Origin: an uncultured Bacilli bacterium
Lineage (GTDB): Bacteria; Bacillota_I; Bacilli_A; RF39; UBA660
NCBI GenBank assembly: GCA_944364705.1
Contig: CALVWH010000005.1
Location: forward strand, 1 to 11,640
Direction of reading: 5' to 3'
Length of the DNA: 11,640 bases
Shown here in pieces: positions 1-7,030 of the stretch. Made by a program: the position numbers and the translations under genes. The stretch's first letter is position 1; each line of letters starts with the position of its first letter. A model generated the notes under the pieces. The model had not been told where the DNA came from. It did not search any database and was given only the letters and a program-made list of their open reading frames with translations.

Positions 1-1817
1 AATTTTTTGAACAAGTAGATTCCTATTCTAAAATGTTTTCTAGTTTAGGAGTAAAAAAGGGTGATCGGATTATGAAATTAGTTCCGAACATTCCAGAAAG
101 TGGGAAAATGTGGTTAGGTGCATCACAAATTGGAGCAGTCTCTGATTTTGCTGATCCAAGACCAGATAGTTTAGATATAAAAGCAAATGCTAAAAAAATC
201 TTAGAATTAATTAAATTCGAAAAAGCCAACTATATTGTTGCTTTAGATAAATGTTATTTAGGAATGCTAAAACCAATTGAGCATGAATTAAAAGAATTAG
301 GAATTCAGCAGATTTTAACCGTATCTGCGACTGATTCCATAACTCTTATGGGAAAAATTGATTATTTGAGAGATGTTTTACAATATCAAAAATTAAAAAA
401 TATTCGAATAGGAGCAAACAAAATTCAGCAACTCAAATCCTATGAAGCGGTTTTACAAAAACTAAAAAGTATGAAAACAGAAAACGAATATTACAAAGAA
501 GCAGTAAAAACTTCTCCTTTAGAAATCCTTCGGTGTCAAGATTTATTAAAAGAAACCGAAAACGAAACTTTTACAAAAGTTTATGATCCAGATTTAATAA
601 ATTATATCGGTCATACTTCAGGAACAAGTGGAGCAAGACCAAAACCAATTACGTTAACCAATGGAAATCATATTTCCAGTGCAGAACAATTATTTCAAGC
701 TGGAGCAAATTTCCGAAAAGAAGATAAAATTTTACACATTTTGCCATTCTTTTCTCCAATGGGAGCCGATAATAACTATATTCTAAATTTAGCAAGCGGA
801 TCCAATAATCTTGAAATTCCAGAATTTGAAATTAACGAAGTTGGATACTTAATTAAAAAATATAAACCAAACGTTCTTTTAGGACCACCATCATGGATTT
901 TAGGACTTTTAAAATGCCAATATTTACAAAAAGAAGATTTATCTTGTATTCACCGAATTATTTACGGTGGGGATGCTATGACGGAAGAAGATATCGAAAA
1001 AGTAAATCGTTGGTTAAAAGAACATAACTGCTCAGCGGTTGTAGAAACTGGACATGGAATGAGCGAATATTGTGGTTGTGGATCATATGCTCATAAAACA
1101 TGGAATAAACCAAATACGATGGGAATTCCACTTCCAGATACCATCTATACGATTGTTGATCCAAATGTTGATGATAAATTAGTTCCTCTTCGTTTTAACG
1201 AAAACGAAAAATATTTATCTGGAGAACTTGTTGTATCATCTCCAGCCGTAACTCCTGGAACTTTAGACGGTGAAATTATTGTTCCACATTTTGATTTAGA
1301 TGGAAACAGTTATATTCGAACAAGAGACTTAGTGAAAATGGATCGAACTGGTGTTTTCTCTTTTGATTCTAGAAAAGATCGTTCTTTTACAAGATTTGAT
1401 GGTTATAAAGTAAAACCTTATAAAATTGAACAAGCCATCGAAAAAAATGAAAAAGTAAAATATTGCCGAATTGTACAATATTACGATGATAAACAAAGAG
1501 GATTTATGCCAATGGCCCATATTGTATTAGAAAATGAAGAACCTTTGTCAAAGGAAGAAAAAGTTGAACTTACAAAAGAAATTGTTTATGAGCAAATTAT
1601 TAATAATCCAGATATGACATCAAGACAAATTCCAACCAAATTTAAATTTCGTGAAAGCATGCCACTTACGAAAAATAGTAAAATTAATTTCAATGCCCTT
1701 ATTGAGGAAGGTCTTACTGGAGATGAAATTAATGTAGATATCGCAGAAACAAACTTATCCGTTGGAGAAATAAAAATTTATAGCAATCCATCAAAAATTA
1801 AAATGATGAAAAGATAA
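1..1817 (+). CDS. ANL-superfamily adenylate-forming ligase (AMP-binding, acyl-CoA-synthetase-like), 5' partial
   Basis: The protein should activate a carboxylate substrate with ATP to an acyl-adenylate, followed by thioester or other transfer. The substrate cannot be read from the sequence. The frame is open to the left edge (first full codon at 3), and the residues before the Met at 33 read as normal family sequence, so the N-terminus is cut off. Counting from that Met, the phosphate-binding loop HTSGTSG is at 194-200, the A5-like motif GHGMSEY at 340-346, the ribose-binding Asp of YIRTRD at 432, and the A8 hinge DRSFTRFDGYKV at 449-460. The A10 catalytic Lys sits in NSK at 550. A tail of about 40 residues follows, with no carrier-protein domain. 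The next gene, a histidine kinase, starts 17 bases downstream with no terminator between, so they are probably co-transcribed. Family assignment is firm and function is open. Confidence 0.88.
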   Translation, partial: FFEQVDSYSKMFSSLGVKKGDRIMKLVPNIPESGKMWLGASQIGAVSDFADPRPDSLDIKANAKKILELIKFEKANYIVALDKCYLGMLKPIEHELKELGIQQILTVSATDSITLMGKIDYLRDVLQYQKLKNIRIGANKIQQLKSYEAVLQKLKSMKTENEYYKEAVKTSPLEILRCQDLLKETENETFTKVYDPDLINYIGHTSGTSGARPKPITLTNGNHISSAEQLFQAGANFRKEDKILHILPFFSPMGADNNYILNLASGSNNLEIPEFEINEVGYLIKKYKPNVLLGPPSWILGLLKCQYLQKEDLSCIHRIIYGGDAMTEEDIEKVNRWLKEHNCSAVVETGHGMSEYCGCGSYAHKTWNKPNTMGIPLPDTIYTIVDPNVDDKLVPLRFNENEKYLSGELVVSSPAVTPGTLDGEIIVPHFDLDGNSYIRTRDLVKMDRTGVFSFDSRKDRSFTRFDGYKVKPYKIEQAIEKNEKVKYCRIVQYYDDKQRGFMPMAHIVLENEEPLSKEEKVELTKEIVYEQIINNPDMTSRQIPTKFKFRESMPLTKNSKINFNALIEEGLTGDEINVDIAETNLSVGEIKIYSNPSKIKMMKR

Positions 1818-1834
1818 AAAGAGGTGTATGACAA

Positions 1835-3664
1835 TTGCAAAATTCACAAGGATTTTTAATATTAAATCTTTATGCATTATTGATAATGATCGCAACCAGC
1901 ATTATTTTCTTTCATAAACAAAGACAAAAAAAAGTAGAAGTGGATACTTATGCAAGATTACTCATAATAACAAACTTAGGTACTCTAAGTGGAATCATTT
2001 TAGGACTTTTTGTCAATCCACATATGAATTTTCCAATTATATTCATTGAAATTCTAAATAAAATATATCTTGTATTTTTAATGCTATGGATTATTGTTCT
2101 TACTTTTTATACTTTAGCAATCTCTTTAGTTCCAGAGAAAAAAATTCCAACATTAAAAAAAATATTTTATGGTCTTTCTTTTATAAGTGTCCTTCTTACT
2201 TTTCTCTTACCAATCGAAGTAACCATGACCGAGCAAAATACCTTAGCTAGCGGATTATCAATTATTTTTTCCTATGCTGTTTTTGCAATTGGCTTTGTAA
2301 CACAAATCTTTTGTGTAATTCTAGATTATAAAAATGCGAAAAACAAAAAATATGTTCCAATTTATTTATTAGCATTTTTCGGAATCTTTGTTTTAATTTT
2401 ACAAATGCTAAATCCTAGTTTAAATTACTTAGTAAATCCAGCACTTGTATTTATTACCTTTATCATGTATCATACCATTGAAAATCCAGACTTAAGATTA
2501 ATTCAAGAACTTGATTTCGCCAAAGAACGTGCAGAAAAAGCAAACCATGCAAAAACAGAATTTTTATCCAATATGTCTCATGAAATTCGCACACCACTGA
2601 ATGCTATTGTTGGATTTAGTACCGAATTAAAAGAAGACGATTCCATTCGAGAATCCGCAAGAAATGAAATTGAAGATATTATTACCGCTTCCAATAACTT
2701 ACTAGAAATTGTCAATGGAATTTTAGACATTTCCAAAATCGAAGCAAATAAATTAGAAATTGTAGAAGTTGAATACAATTTCGTAAAAATCTTTAAAGAA
2801 CTTGTATCCTTAACCGAGGTTCGTATTGGCGAAAAAAACATTAAATTCGAAGCGTCTTATGATCCAATGTTACCTGGAATTTTATATGGAGATGCAACAA
2901 GATTAAAACAAATTATTTTAAATTTATTAACCAATGCAGCAAAATATACGAAAGAAGGATATATTTGGTTTAAAGTTAGTACCATAGTAAAAGACGATGT
3001 ATGCCGTTTGATTATTTCGGTAGAAGATACCGGTATTGGAATTAAACAAGAAAATATTCCCAAATTATTTACAAAATTTGAACGCTTTGATATGAAAAAA
3101 AATTCAACCATTGAAGGAACCGGACTAGGTCTTGCGATTACTAAACGATTAGTAGAACTTATGCATGGAAAAATTGTTGTTCAAAGTGTTTATGGAAAAG
3201 GATCAAAATTTACTGTTGCGATCGATCAAAAAATTGTAAAAATGGAAAGAGATATCGAAGAAGAAAAAGAAGAAGAAACCATAGAAATTCCAGATTTTTC
3301 TTCAAAGAAAATCTTAGTTGTTGACGATAATGAAATGAACTTAAAAGTCGCAAACTTATTTTTAAAAAAATACAAAGTACAAATCGATACCGCCATGAAT
3401 GGATTTGAATGCATCGAAAAAGTACAAAACAATTCGTATGATTTAATTTTACTGGATGATATGATGCCAAAAATGAGTGGAGGAGAAACTTTACAAAAAT
3501 TAAAACAAATTCCAGGATTCCATATTCCAACCATTGCCTTAACTGCGAATGCGTTATCCGGAATGAAAGAAAAATATATCAAAGATGGTTTTTCCGATTA
3601 TTTAGCAAAACCAATCGAAAAAAGAGAGTTAAACCGTGTGTTATGTGATTTTTTAAAAAAATAG
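1835..3664 (+). CDS. Seven-TM hybrid sensor histidine kinase with C-terminal receiver domain
   Basis: This is a membrane sensor kinase of 609 residues. About seven hydrophobic segments occupy residues 5-222. HisKA follows with its H-box SHEIRTP (phospho-accepting His249), then HATPase_c with N-box [13 protein letters not shown] (357-369), G1 DTGIGI near 398 and G2 GTGLGLAI near 428-435. A receiver domain fills about 490-605, with acidic DD near 498, phospho-Asp541 in LLDDMMP, and Lys592 in LAKPI. The start is TTG at 1835: an in-frame TGA lies at 1829-1831 and SD-like GAGGTG at 1821-1826, so no earlier start is possible in this frame. The ATG at 1828 is out of frame. No PAS or periplasmic ligand domain is seen, so sensing probably occurs in the membrane bundle. 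The HPt-receiver gene follows 14 bases later. Confidence 0.92.
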   Translation: MQNSQGFLILNLYALLIMIATSIIFFHKQRQKKVEVDTYARLLIITNLGTLSGIILGLFVNPHMNFPIIFIEILNKIYLVFLMLWIIVLTFYTLAISLVPEKKIPTLKKIFYGLSFISVLLTFLLPIEVTMTEQNTLASGLSIIFSYAVFAIGFVTQIFCVILDYKNAKNKKYVPIYLLAFFGIFVLILQMLNPSLNYLVNPALVFITFIMYHTIENPDLRLIQELDFAKERAEKANHAKTEFLSNMSHEIRTPLNAIVGFSTELKEDDSIRESARNEIEDIITASNNLLEIVNGILDISKIEANKLEIVEVEYNFVKIFKELVSLTEVRIGEKNIKFEASYDPMLPGILYGDATRLKQIILNLLTNAAKYTKEGYIWFKVSTIVKDDVCRLIISVEDTGIGIKQENIPKLFTKFERFDMKKNSTIEGTGLGLAITKRLVELMHGKIVVQSVYGKGSKFTVAIDQKIVKMERDIEEEKEEETIEIPDFSSKKILVVDDNEMNLKVANLFLKKYKVQIDTAMNGFECIEKVQNNSYDLILLDDMMPKMSGGETLQKLKQIPGFHIPTIALTANALSGMKEKYIKDGFSDYLAKPIEKRELNRVLCDFLKK

Positions 3665-3678
3665 AAAGAGGGAAATGT

Positions 3679-4458
3679 ATGAAAGATGTAAATATTTTAA
3701 TTCAAGGGGGAATTGATGTTAATAAAAGTCTAGAACTTTTTGGTGATATGGAAAGTTATGATGCTACACTAGAAGACTTTTTAAATATGGCACCACAAAA
3801 ATTAAAAGAATTAGAAAAATATAAAGAAGTTGCCGATATGACCAATTATTCTATTTTGGCCCATTCTTTAAAAAGCGATTCTAGATATTTAGGATTTACT
3901 GCTTTAGCAGAAATTTGTTTAAACCACGAAATGAAAAGCAAAGAAAACGATATGGTTTTCGTATACCAAAACTTTGATCAATTAGTAAAAGAAGCCAATC
4001 GCATTATTGTATTAGTTCAAAAATATTTAGGAAAAGAAACAAGCGAGGTAACGTTAACAGAAAAAGTCGTAACCGATAAAAGCAAAAAGATTTTAGTTGT
4101 CGATGATTCCAACATCATTCGTAATCTCATTACGAAATTCTTCGATAACGAATATGAAGTATTAACCGCAAACGATGGAAAAGAAGCCTTAGAAATTATT
4201 AATGCAAACATGGAACATCCATTATACGGAATCTTACTTGATCTATATATGCCAAGCGTTAATGGATTCGCAGTTCTAGAATACTTTAAAAACCAAAATC
4301 TATTCTCTAAAATCCCAGTTGCCATTATTACAGGAGACGATTCTAGAGAAACCGTTCAAAAAGTATTTAGTTATCCAATCGTAGACGTCTTAAACAAACC
4401 ATTTAACGAAAGAGATATAAAAAGAGTTGTAACTTCGATGATTAACTTTCATCAATAG
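3679..4458 (+). CDS. HPt-receiver phosphorelay protein
   Basis: This soluble 259-residue protein joins two phosphotransfer modules. The N-terminal half is an HPt four-helix-type domain with AHSLKSDSRYLGF, whose phospho-His is His62. The C-terminal half, from about residue 135, is a receiver: LVVDDS supplies Asp142/143, GILLDLYMP supplies phospho-Asp188, IITGD the conserved Thr region, and NKPF supplies Lys240. No DNA-binding, GGDEF or other output domain follows; the protein ends about 19 residues after that Lys. It sits 14 bases after the hybrid kinase with a GAGGG ribosome binding site. It is the likely next step of that relay: kinase His249, kinase Asp541, His62, Asp188. The last step may act by protein contact or hand over to a partner outside the window. 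Domain calls are firm; the relay order is inferred. Confidence 0.9.
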   Translation: MKDVNILIQGGIDVNKSLELFGDMESYDATLEDFLNMAPQKLKELEKYKEVADMTNYSILAHSLKSDSRYLGFTALAEICLNHEMKSKENDMVFVYQNFDQLVKEANRIIVLVQKYLGKETSEVTLTEKVVTDKSKKILVVDDSNIIRNLITKFFDNEYEVLTANDGKEALEIINANMEHPLYGILLDLYMPSVNGFAVLEYFKNQNLFSKIPVAIITGDDSRETVQKVFSYPIVDVLNKPFNERDIKRVVTSMINFHQ

Positions 4459-4479
4459 AAACTCTTTTTTTTTTTTTTT
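4421..4479 (+). terminator. Probable intrinsic terminator of the ligase/phosphorelay operon
   Basis: AAAGAGTT at 4421-4428 pairs with AACTCTTT at 4460-4467, followed by a run of 15 T (4465-4479). The loop is long (31 bases) and the stop codon lies inside it. The stem is A/T-rich, so the T-tract is the stronger part of the evidence. Confidence 0.55.
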
Positions 4480-4482
4480 AGA

Positions 4483-4493
4483 TATGATATGAT
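4483..4493 (+). promoter_or_regulatory. Probable obg promoter, extended -10 (TGATATGAT)
   Basis: TG at 4485-4486, one base, then TATGAT at 4488-4493 make an extended -10 element. An overlapping TATGAT lies at 4483-4488. There is no good -35; the region 17 bases upstream is the preceding T-tract. Transcription would begin near 4500, giving a leader of roughly 18 bases. Confidence 0.5.
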
Positions 4494-4517
4494 ACCTTAT
4501 AAGAAAGAAGGGTTCGT

Positions 4518-5786
4518 ATGTTTGTAGATGAAGCAGAATTAGAAGTAATTGCGGGAAACGGTGGAAATGGATGCATGGCATTTCGAAGAGAAAAATATGT
4601 AGAAATGGGTGGACCTTTTGGAGGAAATGGTGGAAAAGGATCCGATATTATTTTTGTCACCGATGAAGGATTAAATACGCTTTTAGATTTGCGATACAAA
4701 AAACAAATCAAAGGAGATCGGGGAGAAAATGGAATGGGAAAAGGAATGCATGGAAAAAATGCCAAACCAGTTTATGTAAGAGTTCCTTTAGGGACCATCA
4801 TTACGGATGCAAACACTCATGAAGTTTTAGCCGATTTAACCGAAAAAAAAGAAGAAGTTTTAATCGCCAAAGGAGGACGTGGAGGAAGAGGAAATATGGC
4901 CTTTGCTACCCATGCAAATCCAGCTCCAGCTTTTTGTGAAAATGGAGAACCAGGAGAAATACGAAAAATAAAACTAGAATTAAAACTTCTTGCCGATGTC
5001 GGACTCGTTGGTATGCCAAGCGTTGGAAAATCAACGTTTATTTCCATGGTTTCGAAAGCAAGACCAAAAATTGCTGCTTATCATTTTACGACCCTTCATC
5101 CAAATCTAGGCGTAGTAAGAACAAATGACCAAAGAACCTTCGTTCTTGCCGATTTACCAGGACTTATTGAAGGAGCATCTTTAGGAGAAGGCCTTGGAGA
5201 CAAATTTTTAAAACATATTGAGAGAACCCGCGTATTAGCTCACATGATCGATATGAGTGGATATGAAGGAAGAGATCCAATCGAAGATTATTATAAAATC
5301 CGGGAAGAATTAAAAGCATTCAATCCTAAAATTTTAGAAAAACCAGAAATTATCATTGCGAACAAAATGGATATGGAAAAAGCAGAAGAAAATTTAAAAA
5401 AATTTAAAGAAAAAATATCCGTTCCTATTTATCCAATTTCTGCAATCAAAAAAGAAGGAATTGAACCAGTTTTAACCAAATTAGCCGACCTTTTAGAGCA
5501 AATCCCAAAAATGCAAAAAGAAGAAATCAAAAAAGAAAGTCATGTCCTTTATAAATTCGAGAAAAAAGATCCATTTACCATTATCAAAGAAAACGATGTT
5601 TGGGTCATTCGCGGCGAAAAAGTTGAAAAATTATTTTTAATGACAAAATTTCAAACCGAAGAATCGGTACGAAGATTTGCTCGTTCATTAAGAAAATTAG
5701 GAGTCGATGATCGTTTACGAGAATTAGGTGCAAAAGAAGGAGACACCATTCGCATTTTAGATTACGAATTAGAATATAAAGAATAA
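4518..5786 (+). CDS. obg: Obg/CgtA GTPase, 50S ribosome assembly
   Basis: Obg is an essential GTPase that binds the large ribosomal subunit and links its maturation to growth and the stringent response. All three domains are present at normal length (422 residues). The glycine-rich Obg fold covers about 1-158, with many GGNGG/GRGGRGN turns. The G domain has G1 GMPSVGKST at 165-173, the switch region FTTLHPNLG, G3 DLPG at 212-215, G4 NKMD at 282-285, and a G5 SA. The C-terminal OCT domain covers about 350-420. The start ATG has AAGAAGGG at 4506-4512 as ribosome binding site. The gene has its own promoter and terminator, so it is probably transcribed alone. rpmA, a common neighbour, is not adjacent here. 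Confidence 0.98.
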   Translation: MFVDEAELEVIAGNGGNGCMAFRREKYVEMGGPFGGNGGKGSDIIFVTDEGLNTLLDLRYKKQIKGDRGENGMGKGMHGKNAKPVYVRVPLGTIITDANTHEVLADLTEKKEEVLIAKGGRGGRGNMAFATHANPAPAFCENGEPGEIRKIKLELKLLADVGLVGMPSVGKSTFISMVSKARPKIAAYHFTTLHPNLGVVRTNDQRTFVLADLPGLIEGASLGEGLGDKFLKHIERTRVLAHMIDMSGYEGRDPIEDYYKIREELKAFNPKILEKPEIIIANKMDMEKAEENLKKFKEKISVPIYPISAIKKEGIEPVLTKLADLLEQIPKMQKEEIKKESHVLYKFEKKDPFTIIKENDVWVIRGEKVEKLFLMTKFQTEESVRRFARSLRKLGVDDRLRELGAKEGDTIRILDYELEYKE

Positions 5787-5810
5787 TTACAGAGAAATCT
5801 GTAATTTTTT
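5785..5810 (+). terminator. Intrinsic terminator of obg
   Basis: A perfect 9-bp stem, AATTACAGA against TCTGTAATT, closes a GAAA tetraloop at 5794-5797. It is followed by a T-run to 5810. The 5' arm begins inside the obg stop codon. Confidence 0.9.
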
Positions 5811-5832
5811 CAAATATTTTTTTCCTTTTGCA

Positions 5833-5838
5833 TATACT
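5833..5838 (+). promoter_or_regulatory. Possible ylbD -10 element
   Basis: TATACT is five of six with the -10 consensus and lies just after the obg terminator. No clear -35 is seen. The implied start point near 5845 would fall on the AGGTG ribosome binding site (5844-5848), leaving a leader of about ten bases. Confidence 0.35.
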
Positions 5839-5853
5839 TTATTAGGTGATAAT

Positions 5854-6198
5854 ATGGATACTAAGGAAAACTTTAAAAATTTTGTTAAAAAAAATCCTAA
5901 ATTGATCTCTTATGTCAAAAAAAATGAAATGACTTGGCAAAAATTTTATGAAATTTATGATCTATATGGAGAAGATGAAAATGCTTGGAACGAATACCTT
6001 CCAAAAGAAGAAAAAAAAGAAACCGAAGAAAAAGGTGGTTTTGAACAATTCATAAAATCCATTGATCTTAATGGTATTCAAAATGGAATCGAAAGTTTAC
6101 AAAGAGTTTTAGGGTTATTAGGAGATATTGGAAAACAAAATGTGCCACAGCAAGATACGTATAAACCAAGACCACTATATAAACACTTTGAAGATTAA
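5854..6198 (+). CDS. ylbD: YlbD-family protein
   Basis: This small 114-residue protein resembles the YlbD family, listed in Bacillus as a putative spore coat protein; its biochemical role is not known. The N-terminal half has the family pattern FKNFVKKNPKLISYVKKNEMT, then a W-Y-YGEDE-W stretch to about residue 48. A Lys/Glu-rich linker (49-63) leads to a helical C-terminal part around DLNGIQNGIESLQRVLG. There is no signal peptide and no membrane segment. Identification is supported by order: ylbE overlaps it by one base and rsmD follows, as in the Bacillus ylb cluster. No sporulation gene is visible, so the coat role should not be assumed here. The start has AGGTG five bases upstream. Confidence 0.8.
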   Translation: MDTKENFKNFVKKNPKLISYVKKNEMTWQKFYEIYDLYGEDENAWNEYLPKEEKKETEEKGGFEQFIKSIDLNGIQNGIESLQRVLGLLGDIGKQNVPQQDTYKPRPLYKHFED

Positions 6199-6419
6199 TG
6201 ACGTTAGATTTACAATTTAAAATCAAAAACAATCCTAATTACCAAAAATATTTAAGAGAACACTCCTATTGGTATAAAGAATTAAATCGTCATCCATCCA
6301 TATTTCCTACCTTTGAAGAAGAAGTAAAAACAACATATAAATTACGAATGAGTGATCGTTTAGAAAAAATCATGAATACGATGGATATGATTACAAGCAT
6401 TGTCTCTAGTTTAAAATAA
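6198..6419 (+). CDS. ylbE: YlbE-like protein
   Basis: This 73-residue protein of unknown function belongs to the YlbE-like family. It shows the typical opening (short helix, then YLREHSYWYKELNRHPS), the middle F-E-E followed by YK, and a C-terminal helix with MDMITSIVSSLK. The ATG shares its A with the ylbD stop codon (TAATG at 6196-6200) and has only a weak GAAG upstream. Translation is therefore probably coupled to ylbD. No hairpin terminator separates it from rsmD, so read-through into rsmD is possible in addition to the rsmD promoter. The assignment rests on both pattern and neighbourhood. Confidence 0.8.
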   Translation: MTLDLQFKIKNNPNYQKYLREHSYWYKELNRHPSIFPTFEEEVKTTYKLRMSDRLEKIMNTMDMITSIVSSLK

Positions 6420-6426
6420 AAAAATC

Positions 6427-6435
6427 TGATATAAT
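6427..6435 (+). promoter_or_regulatory. rsmD promoter, perfect extended -10 (TGATATAAT)
   Basis: TG at 6427-6428, one base, and a consensus TATAAT at 6430-6435 form an ideal extended -10. No -35 with proper spacing is seen. The start point is predicted near 6442, only about ten bases before the ATG at 6452. Confidence 0.65.
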
Positions 6436-6451
6436 AAACCTGGTGAACAAT

Positions 6452-6979
6452 ATGCGTATTATTAGTGGAAAATATAAAGGAAAAACTATTGAAGGATATC
6501 AAATTTTAGGAACCAGACCAACCATGGATCGAATTCGGGAATCTTTATTTGCCCAAATCCAAACCTTCTTACCGAATGCTGTTTGCTTAGATTTATTTGC
6601 TGGATCTGGATCTTTGGGAATCGAAGCTTTAAGCAATGGAGCTTACTCTTGTACGTTTGTAGACAACAATTCGAAAGTAATTCAAGTGTTACAAAAAAAT
6701 AAACAAAAACTAAATATTCAAGAACCTTGTCAAATCATAAAACAAGATTATCAAAAATTTCTAAATACCACAAATCAAACATTCGATCTGATCTTTTTAG
6801 ATCCCCCATACCATAATCTAGAAATAACCAAAGCCATTCAAATCATTGAAAAAAGAAACTTATTAAATCCTCAAGGTCTTTTAATTTGCGAATATGAAGA
6901 AGAAGAAATTCTTTGTTCCTATTCTTTATGGAAAGAAAAAAAGTATGGCAGTAAAAAAATAAAAATTTTTCAAAGGTGA
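6452..6979 (+). CDS. rsmD: 16S rRNA (guanine(966)-N2)-methyltransferase RsmD
   Basis: RsmD methylates G966 of 16S rRNA using S-adenosylmethionine. The protein opens with MRIISGKYKGK, the family's hallmark start. The SAM-binding motif LDLFAGSGSLGIEAL has Asp47 and a Gly-rich loop around 51-55. The catalytic/base-binding DPPY is at 117-120. At 175 residues it has normal length. A GTG at 6443 would add three residues, but ATG at 6452 matches family N-termini and has GGTGA at 6442-6446 correctly spaced. It is the ylbH position of the Bacillus ylb cluster; coaD, the usual next gene, is replaced here by the bacteriocin locus. A hairpin terminator overlaps its TGA stop. Confidence 0.95.
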   Translation: MRIISGKYKGKTIEGYQILGTRPTMDRIRESLFAQIQTFLPNAVCLDLFAGSGSLGIEALSNGAYSCTFVDNNSKVIQVLQKNKQKLNIQEPCQIIKQDYQKFLNTTNQTFDLIFLDPPYHNLEITKAIQIIEKRNLLNPQGLLICEYEEEEILCSYSLWKEKKYGSKKIKIFQR

Positions 6980-7000
6980 AGAAGGTCTTCATCTTTTTTT
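6975..7000 (+). terminator. Intrinsic terminator of rsmD
   Basis: GGTGAAGA (6975-6982) pairs with TCTTCATC (6986-6993), including one G-U pair, around a 3-base loop. Seven T follow (6994-7000). The rsmD stop codon (6977-6979) lies within the 5' arm. Confidence 0.8.
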
Positions 7001-7016
7001 GTGGAATGATATTTTT

Positions 7017-7023
7017 GAGGAGG
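7017..7023 (+). promoter_or_regulatory. Strong ribosome binding site that fixes the transporter start at GTG 7031
   Basis: GAGGAGG is seven bases from GTG 7031, an ideal distance. It is only one base from the in-frame TTG at 7025, which would be too close. The GTG is therefore preferred over the longer reading. Confidence 0.8.
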
Positions 7024-7030
7024 TTTGAGA

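Noticed and set aside
1828..1830. ATG just before the hybrid kinase, closer to the expected position than the TTG
   Set aside because: It is in another frame that soon stops, and it lies only one base from the GAGGTG site. The TTG at 1835 opens the long conserved frame.
3210..3582. Long open frames on the minus strand inside the hybrid kinase
   Set aside because: They are opposite a clearly conserved receiver domain, have no ribosome binding site, and their low-complexity Ser/Phe/Leu content is what antisense of Lys/Glu/Asp-rich coding gives.
4478..4765. Minus-strand proline-rich open frame opposite the start of obg
   Set aside because: It is the antisense shadow of the Gly-rich Obg fold; glycine codons read as proline on the other strand.
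6443..6451. GTG start for rsmD, three residues longer
   Set aside because: It lies within the GGTGA site used by ATG 6452, and the family begins at MRIISG.
7007..7015. TGATATTTT as an extended -10 promoter for the bacteriocin operon
   Set aside because: The hexamer matches only four of six and the implied start point would cut into the GAGGAGG ribosome binding site. No better promoter was found, so how the operon is started remains open.
7025..7030. TTG start for the transporter
   Set aside because: It is one base after the GAGGAGG site; GTG 7031 is at the correct distance.
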